A DNA stretch of 59,204 nucleotides from Photorhabdus cinerea (GTDB lineage Bacteria; Pseudomonadota; Gammaproteobacteria; Enterobacterales; Enterobacteriaceae), in contig NZ_PUJW01000024.1 in assembly GCF_011189575.1 (NCBI RefSeq), positions 1 to 59,204 of the forward strand, written 5' to 3'. The notes beneath the pieces are model-generated. The model worked only from the letters and a program-made list of their open reading frames with translations, did no database searches and was not told where the DNA came from. The position numbers and the translations under genes were made by a program. Shown piece after piece: positions 29,926-39,218 of the stretch (position 1 is its first letter; the number at the start of each line of letters is the position of its first letter).

Positions 29926-31290
29926 TTACCAACGCTGCCTTAGCAGGTTTGGCTGGATACCCGCAATCAGGTGAGTGTTCCCATAGTCTTGGGTCACAAT
30001 TCCAGCTTCGAATTCATCACGGAAATATTTGATGGCACTCTGTAAGGGTTCTACCGCCCCGGGTGCATGAGCACAGAATGTATTCCCCGGCCCAAGGAAG
30101 CGGCAGAGCTGTTCCAGCGTTTCGATATCCCCTGGCTGCCCTTCCCCACGTTCTATTGCACGCAGAATTTTCACACTCCACGGCAATCCGTCACGGCACG
30201 GTGTACACCAGCCGCAGGATTCACGGGAAAAGAACTCTTCAAGGTTACGGGTCAGAGAAACCATGTTGATTTCATGGTCAACCGCCATTGCCAGTGCAGT
30301 CCCCAGACGGCTACCCGCTTTAGCGATATTTTCAAAATCCATTGGCAGATCCAGATGTTCAGCGGTCAGGAAGTCTGTTCCTGCGCCACCCGGCTGCCAC
30401 GCTTTGAATTTCAGGCCGTCACGCATACCACCGGCATAATCTTCAAGAATTTCACGGGCGGTCACACCGAATGGCAGTTCCCACAACCCCGGATTTTTCA
30501 CCCGGCCGGAGAATCCCATCAGTTTAGTACCGGCATCTTTACTTTTGCCTTCACTCAAGCCGATATACCACTCTTTACCGTATTCTAAAATTGGGGGAAC
30601 ATTACACAAGGTTTCAACATTGTTGACACATGTTGGCTTACCCCATGCACCAGAAGTTGCTGGGAATGGAGGTTTTGAACGAGGGTTAGCCCGGCGGCCT
30701 TCCAGTGAATTAATCAGTGCAGTTTCTTCACCACAGATATAACGTCCTGCCCCAGTATGAACAAACAGTTCAAAATCAAAACCGCTGCCCATAATGTTTT
30801 TACCCAGCAAACCTGCTGCTTTGGCTTCTTCAATGGCTTTACGCAGATGCACAGCCGCTTCCACATATTCACCACGCAGGAAGATATAACCACGATAAGC
30901 CTTCAGGGCAAATGCACTGATCAGCATCCCCTCCACCAGCAAGTGAGGAAGTTGCTCCATTAGCAAGCGGTCTTTATAAGTACCCGGCTCCATTTCATCT
31001 GCGTTACACAACAGATAACGGATATTCATGCTTTCATCTTTTGGCATCAGGCTCCATTTAAGGCCAGTGGAGAAACCTGCACCGCCACGGCCTTTCAACC
31101 CGGCATCTTTTACCAGAGAAACCACTTCATTTGGAGCCATGCTTTTCAGTGCTTTTTCAGCACCGCGATAACCGTTCTTACTACGGTATTCATCCAACCA
31201 TACCGGCTGTTTGTCATCACGTAAACGCCAAGTAAGAGGATGGGTCTCCGCAGTACGGATAATTTCTTTTATTCCTGAATATGCTGTCAT
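29926..31290 (-). CDS. nuoF: NADH-quinone oxidoreductase subunit F
   Basis: Binds NADH and FMN and holds the N3 cluster, where electrons enter complex I. The 454 residues show the glycine-rich nucleotide loop GLKGRGGAGFSTG (about 64-76), the FMN-binding region around ICGEETALINSLEG, and the 4Fe-4S motif SCGWCTPCRDG in the C-terminal third with a later Cys in GNTFCAHAPGA. Its start overlaps the nuoE stop by 4 nt. Confidence 0.98.
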   Translation of the reverse strand: MTAYSGIKEIIRTAETHPLTWRLRDDKQPVWLDEYRSKNGYRGAEKALKSMAPNEVVSLVKDAGLKGRGGAGFSTGLKWSLMPKDESMNIRYLLCNADEMEPGTYKDRLLMEQLPHLLVEGMLISAFALKAYRGYIFLRGEYVEAAVHLRKAIEEAKAAGLLGKNIMGSGFDFELFVHTGAGRYICGEETALINSLEGRRANPRSKPPFPATSGAWGKPTCVNNVETLCNVPPILEYGKEWYIGLSEGKSKDAGTKLMGFSGRVKNPGLWELPFGVTAREILEDYAGGMRDGLKFKAWQPGGAGTDFLTAEHLDLPMDFENIAKAGSRLGTALAMAVDHEINMVSLTRNLEEFFSRESCGWCTPCRDGLPWSVKILRAIERGEGQPGDIETLEQLCRFLGPGNTFCAHAPGAVEPLQSAIKYFRDEFEAGIVTQDYGNTHLIAGIQPNLLRQRW

Positions 31291-31835
31291 GGATACTGCT
31301 CCAATAACTTCTCGATCTCTTCAGGTTTTACAGAACTGTGAGTATCGTCATCGATCATCATGGTCGGACCTTTGTCACAGTTACCCAAACAACACGTTGG
31401 CAACAGCGTAAAACGCCCGTCTTGTGTAGTTTGCCCTGGACAGATATTCAAATGTCTTTCAATTGCAGCTTGAACATCCTGATAACCGGTAATATGGCAA
31501 ACCACACTGTCACAATAACGGATAATATGACGACCCACTGGCTGGCGATAAATCTGGCTGTAGAACGTTGCCACACCTTCAACATCACTGGCTGGAATAC
31601 CAAGAACATCAGCAATCGCATAAATGGCACCATCCGGCACCCAACCACGATGCTTCTGCACAATTTTCAGTGCTTCTATCGAAGCAGCGCGCGGATCTTC
31701 ATAGTGGTGTTTTTCCTGCTCAATAGCATCGTGCTCTTCGGTGCTCAGCACAAAATCTGCTTTTGCCTGAGACTCTGTCACGTTAACCACATCAAGGCGC
31801 GCCTGTTGCTCATTCGCGTTAATTTCTCTTTGCAT
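31287..31835 (-). CDS. nuoE: NADH-quinone oxidoreductase subunit E
   Basis: A thioredoxin-fold subunit with the N1a 2Fe-2S cluster next to NuoF. In its 182 residues the ligands are C108 and C113 (CDSVVCHITG) and C149 and C153 (CLGNCD). The N-terminal 35 residues are polar and variable. It lies 2 bp after nuoCD and overlaps nuoF. Confidence 0.98.
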   Translation of the reverse strand: MQREINANEQQARLDVVNVTESQAKADFVLSTEEHDAIEQEKHHYEDPRAASIEALKIVQKHRGWVPDGAIYAIADVLGIPASDVEGVATFYSQIYRQPVGRHIIRYCDSVVCHITGYQDVQAAIERHLNICPGQTTQDGRFTLLPTCCLGNCDKGPTMMIDDDTHSSVKPEEIEKLLEQYP

Positions 31836-31837
31836 AG

Positions 31838-33637
31838 TTAGCGATCCACATCAGACATAACAAAATCGATACTGCCCAGATACACGATCAGGTCAGAGAC
31901 CAAACTACCGCGGATTACCGAAGGAATCTGCTGCAAATGCGGATAACTCGGTGTACGGATACGAGTACGATAACTCATGGTACTGCCGTCACTGGTCAGA
32001 TAGTAACTGTTGATACCCTTGGTTGCTTCAATCATCTGGAAAGACTCATTTGCTGGCATTACCGGCCCCCATGACACTTGTAGGAAGTGGTTAATCATGG
32101 TTTCAATATGCTGCAAAGTACGTTCTTTTGGTGGTGGAGTCGTTAGTGGGTGATCTGCTTTGAATGGACCTTCAGGCATATTGTCCAGACACTGCCTCAG
32201 AATACGTAGGCTCTGACGCACTTCCTCTACTTTCAACATCACACGATCATAGCAATCACCGTTATTACCAATTGGCACTTCGAAATCAAAGTTTTCATAA
32301 CCTGAGTATGGGCGCCATTTGCGCACATCAAATGCAACACCCGTTGCCCGTAAGCCTGCTCCAGTCGTACCCCAATCAAGAGCTTGTTTGGAATTATAGG
32401 CAGCAACGCCTATAGAACGGCCTTTCAGGATGCTGTTCTTCAGCGCCGCTTTCACGTAGGAATCAAGGCGTTTAGGCAGCCAGTCCAGCAAATCGCGCAA
32501 TAATCTATCCCACCCCCGCGGCAAGTCATGAGCAACACCACCAATGCGGAACCATGCCGGATGCATACGGAAACCTGTAATAGCTTCCACCAGATCATAA
32601 ACTTTCTGACGGTCAGTAAAGGCAAAGAACACTGGCGTCATCCCGCCAACATCCTGGATAAAAGTCGAGATATACAACAGGTGACTGTTAATACGGAATA
32701 GCTCCGATAACATGACACGAATGGTTTTCACCCGGTCCGGCACTTCAATACCAGCCAGTTTTTCCACCGCGAGTACATAAGGCATTTCATTGACGCAGCC
32801 ACCAAGGTATTCAATGCGATCGGTATAAGGGATATAGCTGTGCCAAGACTGACGCTCACCCATTTTTTCCGCACCGCGATGATGGTAACCAACATCAGGT
32901 ACACAATCGACAATCTCTTCACCATCCAACTGAAGAATAATACGGAATGCACCATGAGAAGAAGGATGGTTAGGCCCAAGGTTAAGGAACATGAAATCCT
33001 CATTCTCAGTACCACGTTTCATCCCCCATTCTTCTGGTTTGAAAGTCAATGCTTCCATTTCCAGATCTTCTTTCTGCCTGGTCAGCTCGAAAGGATTGAA
33101 CTCTGTCGCACGAGCCGGATAATCCTTACGCAACGGATGCCCTTCCCAAGTTGGTGGCATCATAATGCGGCGTAAGTTCGGATGACCATTAAAGACAATC
33201 CCAAACATTTCCCATGTTTCGCGCTCATACCAATTGGCATTTGGGAATAGAGGCGTTGCAGTCGGGAGGTTCAGGTCTTTCTCACTGAGCGCAACCTTCA
33301 ACATGATGTCGCGATTACGCTCAATAGAAAGCAGGTGATAAAACACAGAAAAGTCTGCATCTGGCAGACCCTGGCGGTAAGTACGCTGACGTTCATCCAT
33401 GCCATGCAAATCAAATAGCATGACATAAGGTTTAGGCAGCTTCTTCAGGTAAGTCATTACTTCCAGTAATTGTTCACGCTTCACCCAGACAACCGGTATA
33501 CCGGTACGAGTTGGCTGAACAGTAAAGGCATCCGGGCCAAAATGGTTACGCAGTTCGCTCACTACCGGATCATCAAGATGGTCATGAGTTTGCCACGCAG
33601 GCCGGGCGCTTTCTTGCGCTATCTGATCTATCATCAT
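31838..33637 (-). CDS. nuoC: NADH-quinone oxidoreductase fused subunit C/D
   Basis: A 599-residue fusion of the 30-kDa (NuoC, about 1-185) and 49-kDa (NuoD, about 210-599) subunits, as in other enterobacteria. The NuoC signature is ERETWEMFGIVFNGHPNLRRI. The NuoD part contains GPNHPSSHGAFR and the quinone-site region (DVGYHHRGAEKM, PYTDRIEYLGG), and ends VSDLIVYLGSIDFVMSDVDR. ATG 33637 is followed by a second ATG (MMIDQ), so either could be used. A 132-bp gap separates it from nuoB, unusually wide for this operon; it contains two direct copies of TTTGATCAG (33653 and 33669). Confidence 0.97.
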   Translation of the reverse strand: MMIDQIAQESARPAWQTHDHLDDPVVSELRNHFGPDAFTVQPTRTGIPVVWVKREQLLEVMTYLKKLPKPYVMLFDLHGMDERQRTYRQGLPDADFSVFYHLLSIERNRDIMLKVALSEKDLNLPTATPLFPNANWYERETWEMFGIVFNGHPNLRRIMMPPTWEGHPLRKDYPARATEFNPFELTRQKEDLEMEALTFKPEEWGMKRGTENEDFMFLNLGPNHPSSHGAFRIILQLDGEEIVDCVPDVGYHHRGAEKMGERQSWHSYIPYTDRIEYLGGCVNEMPYVLAVEKLAGIEVPDRVKTIRVMLSELFRINSHLLYISTFIQDVGGMTPVFFAFTDRQKVYDLVEAITGFRMHPAWFRIGGVAHDLPRGWDRLLRDLLDWLPKRLDSYVKAALKNSILKGRSIGVAAYNSKQALDWGTTGAGLRATGVAFDVRKWRPYSGYENFDFEVPIGNNGDCYDRVMLKVEEVRQSLRILRQCLDNMPEGPFKADHPLTTPPPKERTLQHIETMINHFLQVSWGPVMPANESFQMIEATKGINSYYLTSDGSTMSYRTRIRTPSYPHLQQIPSVIRGSLVSDLIVYLGSIDFVMSDVDR

Positions 33638-33769
33638 TTTTCACCACAACGCTTTGATCAGTGTTTGTTTTGATCAGGATTAGTATCGCAACACATTGCT
33701 CTGGTCACATTCATTAGGCTGTTTTGTCTGTCATGTACCAATAACGCCTACTGCCTAAAAAGCAGATTT

Positions 33770-34444
33770 TTAAACTTCATCCGGTGTACGCAGATTTTTC
33801 ACTGCAATACGTTCCCCGTGCTTACGTTCTCTTTCTGACTGCATATTGGCACGGTAAACCCCTTGATCTCCCACTACCCACGACAATGGACGGCGCTCTT
33901 TGCCGATAGACTCCTGTAACAACAACAGAGCTTGCATATAAGCTTCAGGGCGGGGAGGACAACCAGGGATATAAACATCAACGGGGATGAACTTATCGAC
34001 TCCTTGCACCACAGAGTAGATATCGTACATACCACCAGAGTTAGCACATGCTCCCATGGAGATAACCCACTTCGGTTCAAGCATCTGGTCATAAAGGCGC
34101 TGAATAACCGGAGCCATTTTGGTAAAGCAGGTTCCAGCTACCACCATAAAATCTGCCTGACGAGGCGATGCACGTAAAACTTCAGCCCCAAAACGGGCAA
34201 CGTCATGAACAGCAGTGAATGATGTCGCCATTTCCACATAACAACAGGAAAGACCGAAGTTGTAGGGCCATAGGGAGTTTTTACGCCCCCAATTCACCAA
34301 ATCATGCAGAGCATGCTCCAGTTTGCCCATGTAAACACTACGGTGGACATGTTGTTCTAGTGGATCAGCGACAATTTCCTGTTTTTGCAGGGGATAACGG
34401 TCATTCTCACCGTTCGGATCTATGCGGGTGAGCGTATAATCCAT
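33770..34444 (-). CDS. nuoB: NADH-quinone oxidoreductase subunit B
   Basis: Carries N2, the last cluster before quinone. The 224 residues include the tandem cysteine ligands C67-C68 (GLSCCYVEM), C133 (MGACANSGG) and C162 (IPGCPPRPEA), all four present. The N-terminal 40 residues and C-terminal tail are polar. It follows nuoA by 17 bp. Confidence 0.98.
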   Translation of the reverse strand: MDYTLTRIDPNGENDRYPLQKQEIVADPLEQHVHRSVYMGKLEHALHDLVNWGRKNSLWPYNFGLSCCYVEMATSFTAVHDVARFGAEVLRASPRQADFMVVAGTCFTKMAPVIQRLYDQMLEPKWVISMGACANSGGMYDIYSVVQGVDKFIPVDVYIPGCPPRPEAYMQALLLLQESIGKERRPLSWVVGDQGVYRANMQSERERKHGERIAVKNLRTPDEV

Positions 34445-34461
34445 CTTTAAATGCCTCGCTA

Positions 34462-34911
34462 TTACTGCGGATGACTGTTATTAGTGTTAATTACAACACT
34501 TGGTTTATTTACCTGGCGACTTGATCGGGATGGCGTCCAATTCAGCGCACCGATACGTACCAGATAGAACAAGCCTGCCAGTAACACCAAAATGAAAATA
34601 CTTGCTTCGATAAAGCCTAACCAGCCACTCTCTTTAATGGAGACTGACCATGCATATAAGAACAGAGCTTCAACATCGAAGATGACGAAAAACATGGCGA
34701 CCAGATAGAACTTTGCCGACATGCGGAGACGAGCACTGCCAACAGAATCAATACCTGATTCATAAGGGATGTGTTTTGCCCGGGCTTTAGCTTTCCCGCC
34801 CAAGAAAAACGCCCCTAACAGCATCAAAGCACACAGACCGAAAGCACCTAAAAGAAATACCGCGAATGCCCAGTGATGGGCAAAGAGTTCAGTGGATGTT
34901 GACATACTCAT
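34462..34911 (-). CDS. nuoA: NADH-quinone oxidoreductase subunit A
   Basis: The first gene of the complex I operon: a three-helix membrane subunit of 149 residues. The conserved loop KHIPYESGIDSVGSARLRMSAKFYLVAMFFVIFDVEALFLYAW lies between helices 1 and 2 and faces the quinone channel (quoted in two adjoining parts: KHIPYESGID to RMSAKFYL, then FVIFDVEALFLYAW). The C-terminal extension (NKPSVVINTNNSHPQ) is variable. The promoter must lie in the 700-bp gap upstream. Confidence 0.97.
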   Translation of the reverse strand: MSMSTSTELFAHHWAFAVFLLGAFGLCALMLLGAFFLGGKAKARAKHIPYESGIDSVGSARLRMSAKFYLVAMFFVIFDVEALFLYAWSVSIKESGWLGFIEASIFILVLLAGLFYLVRIGALNWTPSRSSRQVNKPSVVINTNNSHPQ

Positions 34912-35413
34912 TGCTTACTCATCAAAAGTGGTGTCAAAAATGTCTGCTCTTTTGTCTGGCAGTGTTGCACCACATCGATTCAAGGGAAGGGGTAACAACC
35001 AAATCTGAAACACTACTAATCAATGATTGATGGAGTGGATCTTCTTGGTTTTTACTCCTCTCAACAATATTTTGTCTGTTATGACAAAATTAATCTAACA
35101 TTTATTTACAAACAGCAAACTTGATCTTAACGGATTGTGCTACCAAGCTGCTAAAACGTGTCAGTCAGTTGACACATAAACAGCAGCGGAAACTAGTTTA
35201 ACTGATAACTCGCTTTTACTACATCATTATCTCAGGAAAAACCTGCCTTTCCACTGTCTCATAGGGAATATTTCTTTGATCAAGTACACAATTTGGCAGA
35301 AAAAAATTTGAATGCTGATGATAATTCATTCAAATCTGAAGAAATTATATTTTCTTACACATCGATAAGAGGAATGCTCTAATTAACTATAGAAATTCTT
35401 ATTTTATCAATTC

Positions 35414-35451
35414 AACAAATTATTACCTTGTTAACAAAGTAACAATTTGTT
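35414..35451. repeat. 38-bp near-perfect palindrome upstream of nuo
   Basis: The left arm AACAAATTATTACCTTGTT (35414-35432) directly abuts the right arm AACAAAGTAACAATTTGTT (35433-35451). Seventeen of 19 positions are complementary and there is no loop; the centre is GTTAAC. The symmetry suits a dimeric DNA-binding protein or a cruciform better than an RNA terminator. It is about 500 bp upstream of nuoA and 170 bp after lrhA. Confidence 0.7.
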
Positions 35452-35560
35452 AACCAAATCATAAGGAAATTAGGAAAAAAGCTATCGTATATTCAGCAAT
35501 TAGCATAACGGTAAAATAAGGTGTGTTTAGTTGATAATTACTTATAAATATATTTGAGAT

Positions 35561-35598
35561 GCTAATACCTCCTGATCATCCATAATGGAGGCATTAGC
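35561..35598 (-). terminator. Hairpin downstream of lrhA
   Basis: A 12-bp stem with one G-T wobble (GCTAATACCTCC, 35561-35572, pairing with 35587-35598) and a 14-nt loop, starting about 20 bp after the lrhA stop. There is no strong T-tract, so termination is likely but unproven. Confidence 0.5.
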
Positions 35599-35619
35599 TA
35601 AGGGTGAGTGTTTCAGATA

Positions 35620-36549
35620 TTACTCATCGATATTATCGTCACCATTAGAAGGCTCTTCAGCAAGACTAGATATCGTGTATGGTGTCTTCTTATTCTCTAT
35701 TGCACTAAAAACAGTCAGAACAGATTCATTTTGTTCATTACTATGTCTATATAGAGAGAACTGGGTTTCAGGCAAACGAGGAAGTCCTTCACTCTCACCT
35801 AAAATACGCAGATCAGCATTTTGCATTTCTAAAGGACGGGCAGTAATCCCCACTTCCGCATTGACTGCTGTGCGAACCGCAGACAAAGAAGCTGCTTCAT
35901 AAGCAATCCGCCACGACACTCCCACTTCATCCAGCGTATCTAATGCTAACTGGCGAAATGGGTTAGTTTCATCCATCACAACCAGCGGAACAGGTTCGTT
36001 TGGCTGTAGCTGGAAATCTGGAGCGCAATGCCATAATACTGGGGTTGAGCGCAAAACAGTCCTTGGGTGGTGACTGATCTTCGCGGTGGTCAGTGCCAAA
36101 TCGATCTCATGGTTATCCAACATACTTTCAATAAATTGAGTTCGTTTTATACGAACATCTATTGCCATACGCGGATAAACAGAAGCAATACGATTTAACA
36201 GAAAAGGGAGCAGTGTATCCACAGTGTCATCGGATGCCCCGATTCTCAACTCACCTTCTGCATCGCTATAGGTCAATGATGCGCTGGCATCATCATTAGC
36301 GCGCAGAATTTGTCTTGCATAACCAAGAAGTTGAAGACCATGTTCTGTAAGAAGCTTATTACGGCCATGGCGGGCAAACAGCTCTCTACCTACCAACTGC
36401 TCCAAACGTTGCATTTGCTGACTTACAGCCGATTGCGTTCTGCATACTGCTGCTGCTGCTGCTGCAAAAGTATTTAAATCAGCAACAGCAACAAAAGTTC
36501 TTAGCAGATCGAGATCGAGATTCATTATCGGACGATTTGCATTTATCAT
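35620..36549 (-). CDS. lrhA: LysR-type global regulator LrhA (HexA)
   Basis: A LysR-family transcription factor of 309 residues. The N-terminal winged HTH (about 10-70, LDLLRTFVAVADLNTF, then TQSAVSQQMQRLEQLVG) closely resembles E. coli LrhA as recalled. The effector-binding domain covers about 95-295. In Photorhabdus the homologue HexA is reported to repress secondary metabolism and symbiosis/virulence traits and to influence phenotypic variation (literature knowledge). Here it lies upstream of nuo on the same strand and divergent from alaA, the enterobacterial arrangement. The start MINANRPIMNLDL matches the E. coli N-terminus. An uninterrupted run of six identical GCA alanine codons lies within the HTH (36447-36466). 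The C-terminal tail is acidic (EEPSNGDDNIDE). Confidence 0.95.
   Translation of the reverse strand: MINANRPIMNLDLDLLRTFVAVADLNTFAAAAAAVCRTQSAVSQQMQRLEQLVGRELFARHGRNKLLTEHGLQLLGYARQILRANDDASASLTYSDAEGELRIGASDDTVDTLLPFLLNRIASVYPRMAIDVRIKRTQFIESMLDNHEIDLALTTAKISHHPRTVLRSTPVLWHCAPDFQLQPNEPVPLVVMDETNPFRQLALDTLDEVGVSWRIAYEAASLSAVRTAVNAEVGITARPLEMQNADLRILGESEGLPRLPETQFSLYRHSNEQNESVLTVFSAIENKKTPYTISSLAEEPSNGDDNIDE
36447..36466 (-). repeat. Trinucleotide microsatellite (CTG)6 within lrhA
   Basis: Six uninterrupted CTG units on the plus strand encode six alanines, all GCA, in the DNA-binding domain of LrhA. The alanine run itself is conserved in E. coli LrhA as recalled; the identical codon use is what makes it a slippage-prone tract. 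Confidence 0.8.
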
Positions 36550-37361
36550 TGTTTATTCATCACTTTTTTTTGATTTTAATTACTAACTAACCTGGTGTTT
36601 TTACGTAAGCACTATCAAATTAAATAACATCGATTAGACAGTACTCTACTCTATTAAATAGGGCAAAGATTTACTGCTGTTTTTTTACCTATTGAACCCA
36701 TTGTGGGTTTTATTTTCTCCTCTTCTTAGCAAAAGTTACTCGGATTCCTAAATAGAACTGAGGACAATCCCTATTTACAACACCCTATATGTGATTTCTA
36801 GTTTGATTATTTTGTTTTCTGACTCACGTCAAAGAATAACATAAGTTATATCAGAAAAACTAAATATAAAGTAAAAATCTTCAATATTGTTAATGTTTAA
36901 TAATCCTATTCAGATAAATTTACAACTAGTTTCCAGAAATGCTCAAAAATATTGTTCGAACTTTCTAAAATATATAGTACTGAATTGCCAATTCAAGCCA
37001 AATCTTATACATAAGAATAAATTATACAAACATAATAATTTTTATTGGCAAATTGAGCTATGCACATTTTCTCCCCATAATCACCCGACTCACTGCTTTA
37101 ACGTTAAAAACATCTCATTTCCACACTAAAAAAAGATAACATTCAAGAATATAAATCCAAAAATATTTAAAAATAAAGAATTTAACACCAACCTAACAAG
37201 CATAAAAAGACACTAAAACAACAACATCCTTACTAAAACAATCATTTTGACCAAATATATCAACACGTCTTCAAAACACCAAGAGGGAAGAGTACATTAA
37301 ATGTTACACGCTATAGGCTAACGAACCCCATTTTCTACCAAGATTTAAGGTAAGACTCTCA
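36550..37361. other. Long AT-rich divergent promoter region between lrhA and alaA
   Basis: About 810 bp with promoters for lrhA (minus) and alaA (plus). An 80-codon plus-strand frame at 36887-37129 is low-complexity AT-driven sequence and I do not call it. No hairpin or repeat stands out. Confidence 0.5.
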
Positions 37362-38576
37362 ATGCTAACAGTTAAAAAATCCAGCAAACTCGATAATGTT
37401 TGTTATGACATCCGCGGACCCGTACTCAAAGAAGCTAAACGCCTGGAAGAAGAAGGTAATAAAGTCCTCAAATTAAATATTGGTAATCCAGCACCTTTTG
37501 GTTTTGAAGCGCCAGATGAAATCTTGGTAGATGTTATCCGTAACTTACCAACAGCACAGGGTTATTCAGATTCAAAAGGCTTGTATTCTGCGCGTAAAGC
37601 CATCATGCAACATTATCAGGCCCGCAATATGCTGGATGTGAGTGTTGAAGATATTTATATTGGAAATGGTGTTTCTGAATTAATCGTTCAGGCAATGCAA
37701 GCATTACTGAATACCGGCGATGAAATGCTGGTTCCTGCTCCTGATTATCCTCTCTGGACCGCAGCCGTTTCACTTTCTAGCGGTAAAGCCGTACATTATA
37801 TGTGCGATGAAAACTCAGATTGGTTTCCTGACCTGGATGACATCCGTAACAAAATTACTCCCCGTACACGTGGAATTGTGATTATTAACCCTAATAATCC
37901 AACGGGTGCTGTATATAGCAAAGAATTGCTATTGGAAATTGTTGAAATAGCGCGTCAGCATAATTTAATCATTTTTGCTGATGAGATTTACGACAAAATC
38001 TTATATGACGATGCAGAGCATCATTCAATTGCCGCTCTCGCCCCAGATCTGTTAACGGTAACGTTTAACGGATTATCTAAAACATATCGCGTTGCAGGTT
38101 TTCGTCAAGGCTGGATGGTATTAAACGGCCCGAAAAAGCACGCTAAAAGTTATATTGAAGGCTTAGAAATGTTGGCATCAATGCGCTTATGTGCAAATGT
38201 GCCAATGCAGCACGCGATTCAAACCGCTTTAGGGGGTTATCAGAGTATCAGCGAGTTCATTTTACCTGGTGGTCGTTTATATGAGCAGCGTAACCGTGCA
38301 TGGGAATTAATTAATCAAATCCCTGGAGTTTCCTGTGTGAAACCCAAAGGCGCTTTATATATGTTCCCGAAAATTGATGCCAAGCGTTTTAACGTTCACG
38401 ATGATCAGAAAATGGTGCTTGACCTCTTGTTACAGGAGAAGGTTTTGTTAGTGCAGGGAACCGCATTTAACTGGCCAGAACCTGATCATTTCCGCATAGT
38501 GACACTGCCAAGACTTGATGAATTGGAAATGGCGATTCAGAAATTCGCCCGATTTATTGGCAAATATCATCAGTAA
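37362..38576 (+). CDS. alaA: Glutamate-pyruvate aminotransferase AlaA
   Basis: A PLP-dependent class I/II aminotransferase that makes alanine from pyruvate and glutamate. The 404 residues match E. coli AlaA (YfbQ) closely as recalled, from KSSKL and NVCYDIRGPVLKEAKRLEEE onward. The PLP lysine is about K240 in FNGLSKTYRVAGFRQGW, the PLP-contacting Asp-Tyr lies in FADEIYDKILY, and NPNNPTGAVYS is also present. The gene is monocistronic, divergent from lrhA, and followed by a 13-bp hairpin. The ribosome-binding site (TAAGGTAAGA) is modest. Confidence 0.97.
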   Translation: MLTVKKSSKLDNVCYDIRGPVLKEAKRLEEEGNKVLKLNIGNPAPFGFEAPDEILVDVIRNLPTAQGYSDSKGLYSARKAIMQHYQARNMLDVSVEDIYIGNGVSELIVQAMQALLNTGDEMLVPAPDYPLWTAAVSLSSGKAVHYMCDENSDWFPDLDDIRNKITPRTRGIVIINPNNPTGAVYSKELLLEIVEIARQHNLIIFADEIYDKILYDDAEHHSIAALAPDLLTVTFNGLSKTYRVAGFRQGWMVLNGPKKHAKSYIEGLEMLASMRLCANVPMQHAIQTALGGYQSISEFILPGGRLYEQRNRAWELINQIPGVSCVKPKGALYMFPKIDAKRFNVHDDQKMVLDLLLQEKVLLVQGTAFNWPEPDHFRIVTLPRLDELEMAIQKFARFIGKYHQ

Positions 38577-38648
38577 AAAAATCAGAGCCGTTTGTTAAAA
38601 CGTAAATCTTACCGATAACGAACATTATTCACACCATGAGTTTTATCC

Positions 38649-38679
38649 GTTGTAGAAGAAAACCCATTTCTTCTACAAC
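38649..38679. terminator. alaA terminator hairpin
   Basis: A perfect 13-bp stem GTTGTAGAAGAAA (38649-38661) pairing with 38667-38679 across a 5-nt loop, 73 bp after the alaA stop. It also lies just past the end of the minus-strand remnant at 38679. Confidence 0.7.
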
Positions 38680-38823
38680 TAACAAATTAGTCTGCTTAAT
38701 TCTTCCTCACTGACAAAAGCATCACCTACCAGATAGAAGTCCTTGATAGTAATTTCCAATACTTTCTTTACTGACATAAGATGATAGTTCTTTACAGAGT
38801 AAAGCCAGTAAATTTTCATTTTT
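38679..38823 (-). pseudogene. Possible small or degenerate coding remnant
   Basis: Two minus-strand frames overlap here and each reads like protein. One, with no start codon because a stop precedes it at 38826-38824, encodes KNENLLALLCKELSS then YVSKESIGNYYQGLLSGR, stopping at 38724-38722. The other, from ATG 38819, encodes 46 residues ending GDAFVSEEELSRLIC at 38679. Frame-switching between plausible peptides suggests a frameshifted gene end, but both could be chance. No family was recognised. Confidence 0.3.
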
Positions 38824-39173
38824 TTACCGGTAACAAGGGTTAATTTTTTTATTTTAGAGGGGTCTTATAGTGATTATATAAGGATTTTTAAGGACAAAAA
38901 AGAATTAAACATTGCATTTGTTAAATTTGATAAAAGAGAGTGCTTGAAGTAATAGTGACCTATTGTAAATTAGGTGAAATATTTGTATACAATTTGTATG
39001 TAAAATGGAATAGAAGAATAAATTTCTTTTAAAAAATATTTCCATTAAGATTATAACGTTTCCGGTAATATAAATGTAAATTAACCCGTCATCCTGGGGA
39101 TGTTATACTGTCTGGACGTCAGTTAACGAATATCGTTAATACGTTAGCTAAAAGAGTATTTCCTCCTTAAAGT

Positions 39174-39218
39174 CAGGGATAAAAATTAAGAAGCGACTTC
39201 AAAATTTACTTATCCCTG
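39174..39218 (+). other. Hairpin in the yfbR leader
   Basis: A 9-bp stem CAGGGATAA (39174-39182) pairing with TTATCCCTG (39210-39218) encloses an inner GAAG-CGA-CTTC stem-loop. It ends 45 bp before the yfbR start and has no T-run, so it would be an mRNA leader structure rather than a terminator. Confidence 0.4.

Larger units (their letters stand above)
34912..35619. other. nuo promoter/leader region between lrhA and nuoA
   Basis: About 700 bp without a gene, between lrhA and nuoA on the same strand. E. coli also has a long nuo upstream region with distal promoters and redox regulators (general knowledge). I see a near-perfect 38-bp palindrome at 35414-35451 and a hairpin just after lrhA, listed separately. 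No clear FNR or ArcA site was assigned by eye. Confidence 0.6.

Noticed and set aside
36887..37129. 80-codon plus-strand frame between lrhA and alaA
   Set aside because: Asn/Lys/Phe-rich composition driven by AT content, no motif, and it sits in a promoter region.
39105..39123. MetJ-box-like sequence (TCTGGACGTC) upstream of yfbR
   Set aside because: Only one partial box is present, and yfbR has no link to methionine control.
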